This document shows, one piece after another, positions 46,481-58,101 of a DNA stretch of 64,000 nt (position 1 is the stretch's first letter; the number at the start of each line of letters is the position of its first letter). The stretch comes from Utricularia gibba (lineage: Eukaryota; Streptophyta; Magnoliopsida; Lamiales; Lentibulariaceae). The stretch spans positions 124,001 to 188,000 of the forward strand of contig NEEC01000021.1 of NCBI GenBank assembly GCA_002189035.1. The letters run 5' to 3'. A model generated the notes under the pieces. It saw only the letters and a program-made list of their open reading frames with translations, had not been told where the DNA came from and ran no database searches. A program made the position numbers and the translations under genes.

Positions 46481-49400
46481 CCCAAGCAACAGACCTGTAG
46501 CTCCATGCAGACAAAGGCTAGAGAGGAAGATGATCATTCCATCAATAATCTACACATATTAGGTAAAGAAAAGGATAGTGAAATTCTAAGTAGTAAAGCA
46601 TGATGGAAAAGAGATGCCATGAATTATGATATAAGGAATTATAATTTGATAAAAAAAGCTTTACTATTTAATTTAGTTGTTTTAATTTTTTAGTAATATT
46701 TTCGAATTGCTTTTATATTTTACAAATGCAAGTTCTTCACACAAATGCAGCCAACTAGAATAATGTGTTTAGCATTTTATTTGCTCAGGAATGTCTTTTA
46801 TAGACAAAACAAGCTGCATTCGATTGTTCTTTTTATAGCAAAAATTTCTTGTTTTCTTTTATTCTTAGCAACAGATTTATCATTTTTCTTTTTTTCTTCA
46901 AAACAAAGTTATAGTAAAAGAAGTATTAATTATAAATAAAATATATTTGTGCAGAATCTTTCAAATAATAATTAAACTAAAGATATAATAATTAATTAAT
47001 TTTAGATTTATTCTTTGTATTATTTCATATTTTAGGAATTTTTTTAAAGAGGTCTTTTAACCTTAGAAATGGAATTACTTTGTCTTTGTATAATTTTTTT
47101 TTCAAGTTGTTTAAAAATCGGTATAAACATCTTAGGTGATTTTCGAGCCGTACCAAAATCAAAGTGACATTCCATTTCCCAAATGGTTTAAAAACAAAAA
47201 TTATCTTTTTCTTTTATATGCTTGATTATACTTCAATGAGAGAATCATCATCATTTTGATATGTGCCAAGGTTTCAAATAGAAAGGAAATATGATATCTA
47301 TTTGAATCTTGTTTGCCAACCAATTTTATAGAAGTTCAGTTTTGGATAATGGAGCACCATTATGGATAGTTTGATTTGCAGTATTACATGTGTTTAGAGA
47401 CAGGATTAGCTATAAATCATGTTTGGTTAATGTGTTCCTATTGGAATATTTGAAAACAGTAATTTATTAGGACTGCGATTACTTGGTCTTGAGTAAAACT
47501 ATCTCCCTAGTCTTAAATCTCTTGGTCTTAGGTAAAGCTCCGATATGGTTAGATTTTAATCTATTTTCTATTTTTACGAAATCAGTTATATCTTATCTAG
47601 TTATTCATACTCAGTAAAAGAAGGTTTCTACTTTTATAATAAATCGCTTGAACCCTAATGGTTGCTCATCAATCTGAGTGGTAATAAATCTTTTAGTGCA
47701 TAAAATTATCGTGCTCCTGGGCCATGTGTTCTGATCAGTCTGCAAATTTGTTTTTAGTATAGAGCCAAAACAGGAATGGCAGGTTTGCTGTGATCTGAGA
47801 GACAAGTAAGATCAACAAACATAAAAGAATCAGGCAAATGCAGAAATGATGAGCGTGGGGCAGCTGGCATGCTGGGTGAGGAGTGAGTAGGGAGAGAAGG
47901 AAGAATATCTCCTCTTGAAGATGTTTTCCGAAGAGACAATTTTAATCATCTTATTTTGTGCTTCTGGTCAAGCAGACAGAGGAGAAGAAGTTGTAACGTG
48001 ACATTGGAATTAATCTCAAACGTTCAGAAGTGTAGCAGTAACCCAGACCAATAACAAGGAAGCCTGAAAGCGGTCAATTTTGAGAAGAAGAAGACAGAGA
48101 ACAACACAGAGCTAGAGAATTGAACAGGCATTTTACTTCTCTTGCAAAACTTACTTGTAATGCTTTATTTCATGAACTTGCATATTACTTCTGTTTCATG
48201 TTTTTAACATTCAACGTATTCAAATGTGTTTGTCACTTATATGTATTTTGCTTTTGTTTTTGCATGCGAGCTTAGAACACAGAACCTTGAGATGCATCTT
48301 GATCTGTTCTAATGCAATTTAGTTCAAGATTTAGTGAAATGGCTACTGCAGCTTAAAATACTAACTAACTTGTTCTGTTTTCTGCTTTCAGTTTAGGAAT
48401 CATTAGAAGTATTTAATCAATTTCAGTTAGTGTAGAAACACACTTCTTGACAAACCCCCATGTGTTAATCCAACTTACGTATAAGACTAGCAATTAAGAA
48501 ATGTTTAATGAATTGACTTGACTTATTGTTGCTACATTAATTTTTTTGTGAATAAAATGTAGTTTGTTTGTTTTAATGATGAAAACCTTTAGGCTTGCAA
48601 TACCTGTAAAATTTTCTATCCATCAATTTTATCATAACTTAGTGTTACATGAATTATTATATCAAGATACTGGTTCATAATTAAAAGCCCGTTTTTAAAC
48701 GTCAAAGTCCATATTAGATACAACTATGAGAATTTAGTCATGAATATGTGGGGAAATATTGGAATATTCGAATTAGGATTGTAATTTTTTTCTTGGGTGT
48801 CTAAAACTATCTCCCTACTGATATGATTGAGGATGTGGTTGGATCTCATCCATTACCTATTGTTCTAATGCAGATAAAAATATCTTATCTAGAGGTAGAT
48901 AATCAATACTAGTGATTAGAAATATATTGAAAATATCAGATTATCGTACTTGTGGTTTTTTATTTTTGTATTTCATTATTTCTTTTTCAGACAGCAGTTT
49001 TATGCAGATAAAAAAATCTCCTTTTGGTTTTGTTACAGTAGACGGGATCTTATCTCTAAACGTTTTGATAAATTGAAGGGCTGTTTTATCTTAATCTGAT
49101 CTCTCTATTCCTGTTTTGCGTTTAATCAAGTGCTAAAATTAAGTCCGGATGCTCGGCCATTTGAGGCTATATTGAATAGGGAGAGGGCTCCAATAAAGTT
49201 GGTAAAACTTGTACTCACGTTTTTTTTTTTTTTTTTTTTGTCTTGAATCTTGAAATTGAAGTGGGTGAATGTGGGGTAGATCTAGGTTTTTTATGCAAGA
49301 GGATTTTAGGATGAGTTTGAGAAGGTGTGAGATATTGAAAATCATGTAGAGGTTTAGCTCTGGCCATTTATAGAAAATATTAGACTTTGGTTTTCAAAGT

Positions 49401-50042
49401 TACAAAAAAATCTCACTGTTGACAAAATAGTAAAGTTAACCTCAAAACTTTGTAAAACACACACAATTAGCTTGCAAAGTTTTTTTAATTTTGTTAGTTA
49501 CACCAGATTCGCAAAATTAAAACTTTTAAATATTAGCAAATATCATTATTAACCCCATTAAAATTTTAAACTAGGTGCACATTAACATCAATTCGTTTTT
49601 TTGTCTATTTGGTAAATTTACTACAAATTTCAGTATTTAATTGTTTATAATGTCATATATTAAAAAATAATATATATTAGACGTATTAATTGTTATGATA
49701 TATTTATTTTTATTAGGGAATTAAAGTTGATTGCACTGATCCGGATTGTAAGGTTTTATTTATATAATTTCATTTGTCTTATTGGTTACCCCATGAAAGC
49801 TCATTATTGAGGTTTTGTTTTTGTTAAGGGTGTTGATGATCTTTCTTATTGTTTTGTATAAAGATTACTTATATCCAAGTGATTTTTTTTATGATATAAC
49901 AAGTGATTTGTATAAAGATCTTTCACTTCTTCAATCTTATTGCATTTTTAATAATTTTACAATGATATAAAACGAGCATCCATAATGAAATAGTAGATTT
50001 GAATATGGAGAAACATGAATTATCATAAGAAACAAAATGGTT
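46481..50042. other. No gene; contains a short repeat pair
   Basis: AT-rich. 47420-47640 and 48750-48920 share a block around TTGGAATATTNGAA and AAAACTATCTCCCTA. A 20-base T run lies at 49220-49239. Frames near 47611-47939 match nothing recognised. Confidence 0.45.
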
Positions 50043-50430
50043 CTAATAACTTAATAATGCTAGTGAATAAAGAAAATTATTATAATGATTATCAAATATT
50101 ACTATTTTGGAATAATTATCAAATAACACAATGCTCACACTAAAATAAATGTCTAGCTGCTCAAGTACTTTCCAAAGTTTATCATCAACATTCATCATAT
50201 TTGTCATGTCGCTGAAATCAGTGCCAAACCTGGATAAGAAGTTCACGAGTGCATAATCATCTTTCTTGCAAGTGTAAATCTTGGAGGAAATATGCGGCTG
50301 TGCGTGATCATCGGTTTTTAGGCATAACTTTAACAATGCTTAACTAGTTTCAGTTGATACGCACCCTAAAACCATTTCAAACTTACCATCTTGAACAATT
50401 TGTTTCAGAGCCTGCATTAGGTACTTTTTT
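50043..50430 (-). pseudogene. Harbinger ORF1-like fragment
   Basis: The minus-strand frame reads LKLCLKTDDHAQPHISSKIY, KKDDYALVNFLSRFGTDFS and DDKLWKVLEQ, closely related to the ORF1 of the element at 54-60 kb (HPHISSKVHTWKKDYYLLVD, LSRSGTSFSELT, EEVWKEIDQ). Upstream, after a stop, DGKFEMVLGCV continues the likeness. Similarity ends at the codon for Q, exactly where the intact relative has its intron; the next bases read CTAGAC rather than GTAAGT. No transposase or inverted repeats were found nearby. Confidence 0.8.
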
Positions 50431-51250
50431 CTCGTCAGGCTTTCAACACCTTTTCGTTTTTTTGATAGCATCATGCGTCAACAATATAGAGAGGCATGCT
50501 AATAGTTCACTGTCCTACACTTCAAGTGCACCGAGGTGTAGAATAAAACACACTTTGAAGCAATGATTATGCATCGAACCAAGGAACGTAGGCTGAACGA
50601 AGCAAACCTATACACAAAATGGGAAAATGAAGAAGAAGCTCACCTGATGACTGAAAAGAAGGTGGCGGTAGGGAAAGACAACTCTCAGGCTGTTGGTAAT
50701 TTGCTCTTGTGAAAGCAACACGTAAGAAAGAAAAAACTGCTGTTATTAATCAGACAAAAAAGAACGACAAGTTGTATGTAAGACAACAATAATAAACTAT
50801 GCTAATAATTTGGTAGTAGTCTTCAGACCCGGATTTGCTGCAACGGACGTAGCAGCATTTCCACAAAATATGAAATGTGGGAATGTAGTCTTCCGGGCAG
50901 CGCATACAGAGGAATGACTACGCTAATAGTTTGATCTGGTTGAGTGATGGAAAAATTATCATTTTCCTTTGGCAACCCCTACAAAATGACTCACCAGGAT
51001 CGATCCTCCGGGCAGCGCATACAGAGGAATGGCTTCACAAAAAACCGACGAAAAAAATAGAGTACTTTTGATCGAAAAATAAATTTGATCGATTTAATAC
51101 CCTTCGTTCAGTGGACATATTCTAAAAATCACACCTGTGGGATTTAAGGGATTATATAAAACAAAAAGATGGGAAAAAATTAATATTATATAAAAATATA
51201 AAAGAACCCAGATTCCAAATGAACAAATTCAAACTTGAAAAGGATCTTTT
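50431..51250. other. No gene; contains a 25-bp direct repeat
   Basis: GGGCAGCGCATACAGAGG with its neighbouring bases is repeated perfectly for 25 bp at 50892-50916 and 51007-51031. It is GC-richer than its surroundings. Confidence 0.6.
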
Positions 51251-51622
51251 CTAATTGTCCAAGAATGGAGACTGGTCGAGAAAGATATCTCGGAGTGTAA
51301 ATATACGCCATGCCAAACGTAAACAGGTTTCTTCGAGTGTAAACAGATGTATTAGATTAGTGAAAGAAAAATAGAGTGATGGATATTTATAGAATTTCAT
51401 TGAGATTAATTGTGTGACAATATTAAACTGCTGGAGAGTAATGGAGATCTTTTGCATGGTTTTAAATAATAATTCATTCCATACGGGACCAGGAGGAATA
51501 CTTCCATATTTATTCCTTGTTCTTACACCAATTCGTTTTGATTCTATGTATTGTTTATCCACATCTTTCAAATGAAAGGAATCAAGCATGTAGCTCCCGA
51601 ACTTGGAGCCTGATTTCAACAC
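51251..51622 (-). CDS. Unrecognised 123-codon frame
   Basis: An open frame from MLKSGSKFGSYML to SPFLDN. I see no domain, signal peptide or membrane segment that identifies it. It lies between a Harbinger ORF1 fragment and a repeat copy, so it may be part of an unknown mobile element or a chance opening. Its length is slightly above that of the usual chance frames here. Transcript or homology evidence would be needed to treat it as a gene. Confidence 0.2.
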   Translation of the reverse strand: MLKSGSKFGSYMLDSFHLKDVDKQYIESKRIGVRTRNKYGSIPPGPVWNELLFKTMQKISITLQQFNIVTQLISMKFYKYPSLYFSFTNLIHLFTLEETCLRLAWRIFTLRDIFLDQSPFLDN

Positions 51623-52089
51623 CTATGAACTACAGGTTTTGTTTTTATGTAAGCTAAGTGTTGAGATTTTGAGGTGCTCTAGACAGAAAGATTTTCCATA
51701 CATTATTGTGTTTGCTATTAAATATTTATAGATTAAAATATTAAACTAGCCATTGTGTAGTTATTGAGTATTTCCCACTCACTATTCTGTCCTTTAGTTT
51801 TTGTGACAACATCAAGTGATGTGCTTGAATGGTTTTGAGTCTTGGGTTTTGATTTCTTTACTTTGTATTATTTATTTTGGACCCCTTTTCCTTTGCAATT
51901 CAACACAGCTTAATTCAATAGATCCATCTTTCTTTCATGTTCTTCCTCTTCAACGTAGACTTCCAATCCAAATTCAACAGTTTCGGTCAGTTTCACAAGA
52001 TTTGCAAGGATCAATTCATCATCTTTGATAAATGAAAATTTCTTTAAATCATTGCATAAGATGAAATCTTCGTATCAAATAAATCTATA
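51623..52089. other. No gene recognised
   Basis: AT-rich interval before a repeat copy. Confidence 0.5.
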
Positions 52090-52754
52090 ATTCTTAATAT
52101 ACACAAAATACAAATTCAAAACTTGCATAATAGATTTCGAGGTCGATCAAGGAGCAGGTGCTTGCAAAGTATTTTATCATATGTAAAATTTGGAATAAAT
52201 TTTGTTTTAATCTAAGTTCAAACTAACAGTAATAGGCAAGTTCAATATGTAAAATCAAGGCTCGATGTGGAAAATAACAAATACTTGTTCTAAGTACAAA
52301 GTAATATTAAGATGTCTTAAGAGTTTGCAGGTAATGCTATAGTAAGGTTCCTGATTTAATTTACAATGTTTCTATAATCAAAACCTCAAATAACCTAAGT
52401 TTATGGAGGTCATTTATTATGTTTTTTTATTAAGATAGCCCTTAATGTCATTACCCATTCCATACTTAGGTCTACCCATGTACAAGAAATATAGAACTAG
52501 GTCTATCTAGTTCTCCTGATTCTATCTAGGATAAACACCTACTATTTCCACCTTCATTTATTGGTTTATCTTTAAATCAAACATCTGAGTTGCAAAATTG
52601 TTTGTGTCACCCCTTAGGTCTATGCGAGGAATGATAGGAATGAAAGCTAAGATACAATTATCAATCATATTATGAACTCTAATCCACATCACCTATCCAC
52701 ACCTTAGGGCATCCCTAAGGTTTAGCTACTCATGTGTGGGAAATAAGCTATGAT
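52090..52754 (-). repeat. Dispersed LTR-like repeat, copy 2 of 2
   Basis: Inverted partner of 30060-30730; landmarks run in reverse order, including GGTCTACCCATGTACAAG, CATCTGAGTTGC and CATCCCTAAGGTTTAGCTAC. It directly precedes an LTR fragment of another family. Confidence 0.6.
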
Positions 52755-53240
52755 ATTGTTAAAGGTGAAAATCGGCGTCCGAGATGAGGCCGATTTGTTG
52801 GCTAAAAATGCGACCAGAAATATCACGCCTTGTTATGCTTTTTTGCGATTTGTTCGATTTGATCAACAGAAATAACGGCAGGCATAGATTTTTACGTGGA
52901 AACCGTCGTAAGACATAAAAAACCACGGAGCTGTCGGAGGTCGCCGGAAAAAGTCCTTACTAGACAGAGGTGATGAAGAAAGGTACAGGTTGGGAGGCTT
53001 AGGGTCGAACCCTTTCTCCGTTATGATTTCTTTTATTTATAGAAGAGACCGATCTGACCGAATCATGAGTTCTGCTGGTGTCGGCTACCTTTTTGTACTT
53101 ACTGTGATCTTGTTTTTCAGGTGATTGCCGCCTGTTCTGCCATGACTCGACCACTTTTCAGACTATGCCATACTGCTGCTGTCAAATCTGTTGGTATGAG
53201 TTGTCTCATCAGGACTCCTTTTGGTAGACTTATAGATTGC
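52755..53240 (+). repeat. LTR fragment related to 13559-14105
   Basis: Shared order with the solo LTR in the hairpin array: GTGAAAATCGG, GGAAACCGTCG, GGGTCGAACCCT versus GAGCTCAACCCT, TATTTATAGAAGAGAC and ATCTGACCGAATC. The right end is not clear. The mirror frames on both strands at 53117-53359 are by-products of this sequence. Confidence 0.65.
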
Positions 53241-53699
53241 TTGCATGAAATCCTTGTAGGCTTTCCTGATTTTTGGAACTTGGTGCTAGACTCAAAAAGG
53301 ATTAATAACATGGAATGGGTTAAATCAAAAGATTTAGTCCATTTGTACACATAATTCATATATTCCCTAAATTTATCATTTTCATATCATAAAAATGGAA
53401 AAATTTGTGTGTTTTCAATCTTCTAATACCAAACACAAAGATATATTGTTTGCATTAAATGATAGTATCTATGGGATTGGGCGCATCCATGGGGTGTTTT
53501 ATCATGGCTGGGGGGAGAAATTACCAAACACCAAGCATTCCATCCCATCACACTTGGTGCAAACGAGGTTTTTCAGTTGAGAGAAAAACAAAACCTATGC
53601 CTTTGCCTATGAATATCAAGTAATATTTTTCACATCAAGAAATTCATTGAACATTTTTCTCTTTATGGATTTGATAGATTTGAAGTTTTAAGTAGAGAG
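53241..53699. other. No gene recognised
   Basis: No family features. It may include more plastid-derived DNA next to psbA, but none was identified. Confidence 0.4.
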
Positions 53700-53960
53700 C
53701 AAAATGTGAGAAGAAGTTTAACGAATTGAAAGTTGTTGAAACTCATTGGAAGATCAATCGGCCAAAATAACCATGAGGCATGAGCGCCTACAATATTTAT
53801 AAGTTTCTTCCTCTGGACCGAATTTGTAACCTTCATGAGCAGATTCATTTGGTGTGGTTTCCCTGATCAAACTTGAACTTACTGAATTATGAAGAGCACT
53901 AAATAGGGAGCAGCAGAATCCACCAGCTACACCCAACACGTGAAATGGACGTATAAGGTT
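53700..53960 (-). pseudogene. psbA: psbA fragment (nuclear plastid DNA)
   Basis: psbA encodes the D1 protein of the photosystem II reaction centre. On the minus strand the frame gives [37 protein letters not shown] and GPEEETYK, matching plastid D1 around residues 195-245 (HPFHMLGVAG...[25 protein letters not shown]). After a 1-bp shift the [19 protein letters not shown] region continues, with a deletion near TTCCAATGAGTTTC. Histidine 198, the P680 ligand in PFHML, is retained as PFHVL. The fragment covers about 260 bp and ends on both sides without psbA flanks. Far from the 5-9 kb plastid mosaic, it is a separate transfer or a moved piece. Confidence 0.92.
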
Positions 53961-54366
53961 GGCGTTAATTTGAAATATGCCCCCATCTCTCTCCATCTAA
54001 ATTTGAGAGATGGGTACCCTCAAAAAATTCGTTGCAAATTGGTCATCATTCGCTTATAATTATTTTATAATTTAGTAAGATAAACATTCTTTTGAAAATG
54101 TTGTTGGTACGTGCATATCATTTGAAATCCAAATTAATAACGTTTGGATAACTTATTTAGCATAAACACTGAGTTTTAGATCATGTATACTATGTAATTG
54201 ATTGTTCACTCTTTCGGTTACTTCATTAACCAAAAGATTGCATGTTCATGTTTTATGAGCATAACATATTTGAAAATTTAATATTTTATATCAATCTGTA
54301 TAATATTATGTAGTTAAATAAAAAAATAATGAAATATCAATTTTTTTTTAAATAGCTAACTACTAA

Positions 54367-54460
54367 AGGCGCGGTTGGTTGTTGTGTTTGGCCTAAACCC
54401 AGGTTTAGTTTATTTGGGTTTAGGTAACCCGGTTTTATGGGTTTAAACGGTGTAAATCAT
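54367..54460 (+). repeat. Left terminal and subterminal repeats of Harbinger element
   Basis: The 15-bp terminal inverted repeat is followed by several GGGTTTA/TAAACCC motifs (54397-54450), in both orientations. The right end at 59690-59853 has the same motif at least six times. Such subterminal motifs are usual binding places for ORF1 and transposase. Confidence 0.75.
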
Positions 54461-54849
54461 GTTTGGTTGATGGATTTGGATTATTTGTGTTTAAATGAAT
54501 ACACGTTTAGTACGTGGGTATAAAATTTGATTTATGAATAATTTTCAAATAAATTTACCAATATAGTCTTCCCCAACAATAACTACTCCTCTTTATTACC
54601 GTTTGTTTTCCCCTTCGTCCATCGACTTTCACACCCGGTTGTCGCGGTGCTGCCGCGTGACGAGATCTCTCGATTTCACAAGTAATTGAGAGTGAAGAGC
54701 CATGGGTAAGTCCAGATTGTATACTCCCTTCGTTGTGCATAGTTTCTCATTTGAAAGCCGTTGAATTTTGAGTCAATTTTACAATTTACTTGTTGTAAGT
54801 GCTTGGTGTAGGTGCTTTGTTCTTGTTGTTTTCTTTCCTCCAGAATAGA

Positions 54850-55815
54850 ATGCAGGTATGCACAACCCAATCGTGGTGGAAAACTCTCACAAAAGACTTG
54901 TTGCACGCTTTGAAGCAGATAGTGAAAGAAGGCTAGAAAATTGAGAATGGTTTTAGGGGTGGGTATCACTAAGCGTTGGAGAAAGAGTTCTTGAAACTCC
55001 GCCCTAGAACCGACATCCGTCCACACCCGCATATATCTAGCAAGGTGCATACCTGGAAAAAAGACTACTACCTCCTTGTAGATTTTTTATCAAGGTCAGG
55101 CACTAGTTTCAGTGAGCTGACCTACACCGTAGACGCAGACGAGGAGGTTTGGAAGGAGATTGATCAGGTAAGTATGCCTTGTTTTCGTGGTGTTATATCC
55201 GGTGCTTACTGTGTTATTATGTCAGCACGCAGCCAGGTTGCGCGTCCTAAGACACAAAGCATGGCCGTATTACATGGAGTGGCAGGAAATCTTTGGAAAG
55301 GATCGGGCTACAGAAGATAATACGATGAGCTATATAGCCGCGACCAGGAAGAGGAAATTGATGGAAGATGTTGAGGAGAATTTGGAAGCATCTTCGAATT
55401 GCCCTCTGGACCCAGATAGCACTGGATAGGATATGAACTTCTCATATGCTAGCACACCTTGTGACCCTTTTGGTTGTGCTGCGAAGGGTGTGCGCCTTGT
55501 AGGGACTCCGAGTCACACAACAGCACCGACTTCTCGCGGTAGACTGGACGAAGCGGACGGGAACTGAGGGGAATCGATGATGATGCGCAGTTCCTCAAAG
55601 AAATGAAGGAGCTGAACATGCGCACATGCGAAGAGCTTCGTCACTCGGGATTAAAAGTGGTGAGGCAAGCATGGGAGTTGGTGGACAATCAACGTCAGGC
55701 ATGGGAGATCATTAGAGGTATGCCATTACAGTTAACTGCCATCCAATGTTTTACCATAGCAGAGATGATTAGTTCCAACCCTTCGAGGTTGTGCTACTTT
55801 TGGGCTGTACAATGA
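54850..55815 (+). pseudogene. Harbinger ORF1, Myb/SANT-like DNA-binding protein
   Basis: Starting near MQVCTTQSWWKTLTKDLL (54850), two stops interrupt before the open exon at 54976-55167 (PHPHISSKVHTWKKDYYLLV, SELTYTVDADEEVWKEIDQ). A 58-bp intron, GTAAGT...TTATGTCAG at 55168-55225, joins in phase to HAARLRVLRHKAWPYYMEWQ and EIFGKDRATED. A stop ends the frame at 55427. The C-terminal helix with QLTAIQCFTIAEMISSNP lies at 55603-55815. The domain order is that of the trihelix-like ORF1 proteins that recognise transposon ends and partner the transposase. Confidence 0.85.
55168..55225 (+). other. Predicted intron in Harbinger ORF1
   Basis: 58 bp, GT-AG, phase 0, between VWKEIDQ and HAARLRV. The 32-kb relic has an intron at the same place in its protein (EIIQ and NTPKLT). 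Confidence 0.75.
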
Positions 55816-57376
55816 AAGTAAACAGTCATTGGGTGCAAGATGGTGGAGAATGAGGGTGACCAGAACCTCACTGGGTTGTGTAGTGACGTGTACGGCACAT
55901 CATCGATGAGTAGCGTATTAAGACGGTGACATGAGTCAAAAGCTTAAACTTAACCGCGTTGTTCCTATTGTCATGCACCGGATAACCTATGTCCAATGTC
56001 CTGGATCCATCCCATTGGAAGAGGAGCTTGCTGGCGACTGCAGGCCCTCGTAACCATTGGACCACATCGTGCAATTGTTCACTGAAACATGTTGTCAGAA
56101 AAAAGAAAGGTTAGCATCGTGCAGATCCCAATGCCTGCTAACTAGTCAATCTTACCATCCGCTGGAAGACCAGATGGAGACGCCAAAGTGTTCCATGCAA
56201 AACTGTATCAACTCACGTGCACCTGGTCGAAGATACACTACAACCACAACAAATAGTACTGAAACATGCACCAAATATTACACGCATATCAAATACACCA
56301 ACTCAGGATCTTCATTCGTACTCTTACGTTGTCTACGGTGTCGAGGGGTTCCACACCACAGATGCTGTGTCCTAGGGGCATTGATAAAGGGGGGCAAGAC
56401 GTCCTCTAGTAACTTTGTTCTGCAAGAGAACAAATTCACAAACCCCCTTCTTGCATGTTTTGGCAATACCTCAATGCCGACAACGACAACAACAAAGCAC
56501 ATGAGTACTATTGCAGACGATGTTAACATATTCGAAGTAATTTTTTGTGACTACCTGATGGGTGTCAAACGTTCTCTGACACTGTCAATGTTGTTGCCCA
56601 TTCTGGAGCGGTGGGTGGGCATACCCATACAAAACTAGTCTCCCAATCATCATATGCGCTTCTAACGTCTGTAACCAGAACCACGCCAGATTTTCCATGA
56701 AGCGAGTAGTGCGGACTCCCCTTATGTTGCACACTAACATAAACCTCAAAGAAAATTCACATTTCCAGGGGGTATATCCTCCTCTTCATAGATCTACAGA
56801 AATGCAAGTACGTGCACCACATAATGTGGTGTGAGGTGGGAGAGTGGGATCTAGAGTGCGGCAAGTATCTGCACCAAGAAAAGGGGCGGAGCAGTCGCAA
56901 TCCACACTGAAAGTGCTGGGTGCTGACGGCAAATCCCGATGCTCCAACTCTAGGCGACGGTTCGGCGTCGGACGTTTTGCCTGGTTGTTTATCCCACATC
57001 ACATAACCGTCGGGAATTGAGAAGCGGGCAGGTAGTTTCTCACACGTCAACATCTACGAAAAACAACAGACGTCTTACTCGACGAACACAATGAAGAATT
57101 TGAAATGCTGAAGGCAAAGGTTCCTATCGTCGCAACGCTGTTCTGATGAGGTTTTCAATGATTTTATTGTCGCGGTGCTGCTGTGCGTTTGCAGAATTAA
57201 TGAAGTTGTTTTGGAAAGTGTTATATGTCAGGCACCTTTATTATGCACAGGGTGGGTATTAATAGCGGTGGGCAGTTGTCAACCGCCCAACGCATTTAAT
57301 ACTTGATAACTGCAGTATTTTATAGCAATTTTTTTTTGAAACTCAGAGCACCTGATTAGGCGGCACGTGGTGCTAT
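55816..57376. other. Internal Harbinger region without recognised gene
   Basis: Longer frames exist (plus 56057-56638, 193 codons; minus 56757-57053) but show no domain and are threonine- or cysteine-rich in ways typical of chance reading. This region may hold remnants of captured sequence. Confidence 0.4.
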
Positions 57377-57726
57377 GTTGTGCGTAGCGTAGCACAGGCA
57401 TTTAGAAGCATTGTATATTACGGATCGCGGTGTTTGGTCAAATGGAGTATTATTGTACTACCAATCACCCTCGCTAATATGCACCAGCTTCACACTCATC
57501 TACTTCACATATTTTGACAGCACCGGATACGATGAAACACGCGGTGCTGCGCTGTGCACAGCGTAGCCTAGGCGTTTTGAAGCACCAGATATTACGGATC
57601 ACGGTGTTTGGTCAAATGGCATATTGGTGTACTACCAAATACCCTCACTACTACGCACCAACTTCACACTCATCTTCATCATAAATTTTGACAGCATCGG
57701 ATACGATGAAACATGCGGTGCTACTA
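57377..57726 (+). repeat. 175-bp tandem duplication inside Harbinger
   Basis: 57377-57551 and 57552-57726 align end to end: both contain AGCGTAGC, TATTACGGATC, CGGTGTTTGGTCAAATGG, CAACTTCACACTCATCT-like and GGATACGATGAAACA. They differ by scattered substitutions. Confidence 0.85.
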
Positions 57727-58101
57727 AAAACTTTGGTGTCGTACAAGCCTCCGCAGCACCTCGTCGGGAGATCGCGGTGCTGGCTCCAATGATCCACCAT
57801 GTGGTACCATGTTACCCTATGGTAACACATGACACTACGGTTCAATCTCAACACCATTTGCAGCAACCACCAAATACGATGCATACAGGTGTTCAAGTTG
57901 GAGTATCAACTGGAGCTTAACTTGTTATGACTTTGCAATGCAAACAGTTGTGCTTAACAAATCCAGTACAATCGACATGATAGGTTCTGAACGGGAATTT
58001 AGTAAAACAACTAGCTTGACAATGTCTAAAGCAGTGCTACATTAGCGGCGTCTGTGGGATGCTAGCCACTCGGTGTACATCACCTCAGCTTGCTTGTCAC
58101 G

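Noticed and set aside
53117-53359. Frames of similar length on both strands at the same place
   Set aside because: Mirror openings in LTR-derived sequence; neither has family features.
56057-56638. 193-codon plus-strand frame, second longest of the Athila/Harbinger part
   Set aside because: No domain or family likeness; rich in threonine runs and cysteines; it lies in the noncoding middle of the Harbinger element where other frames overlap it on the opposite strand.
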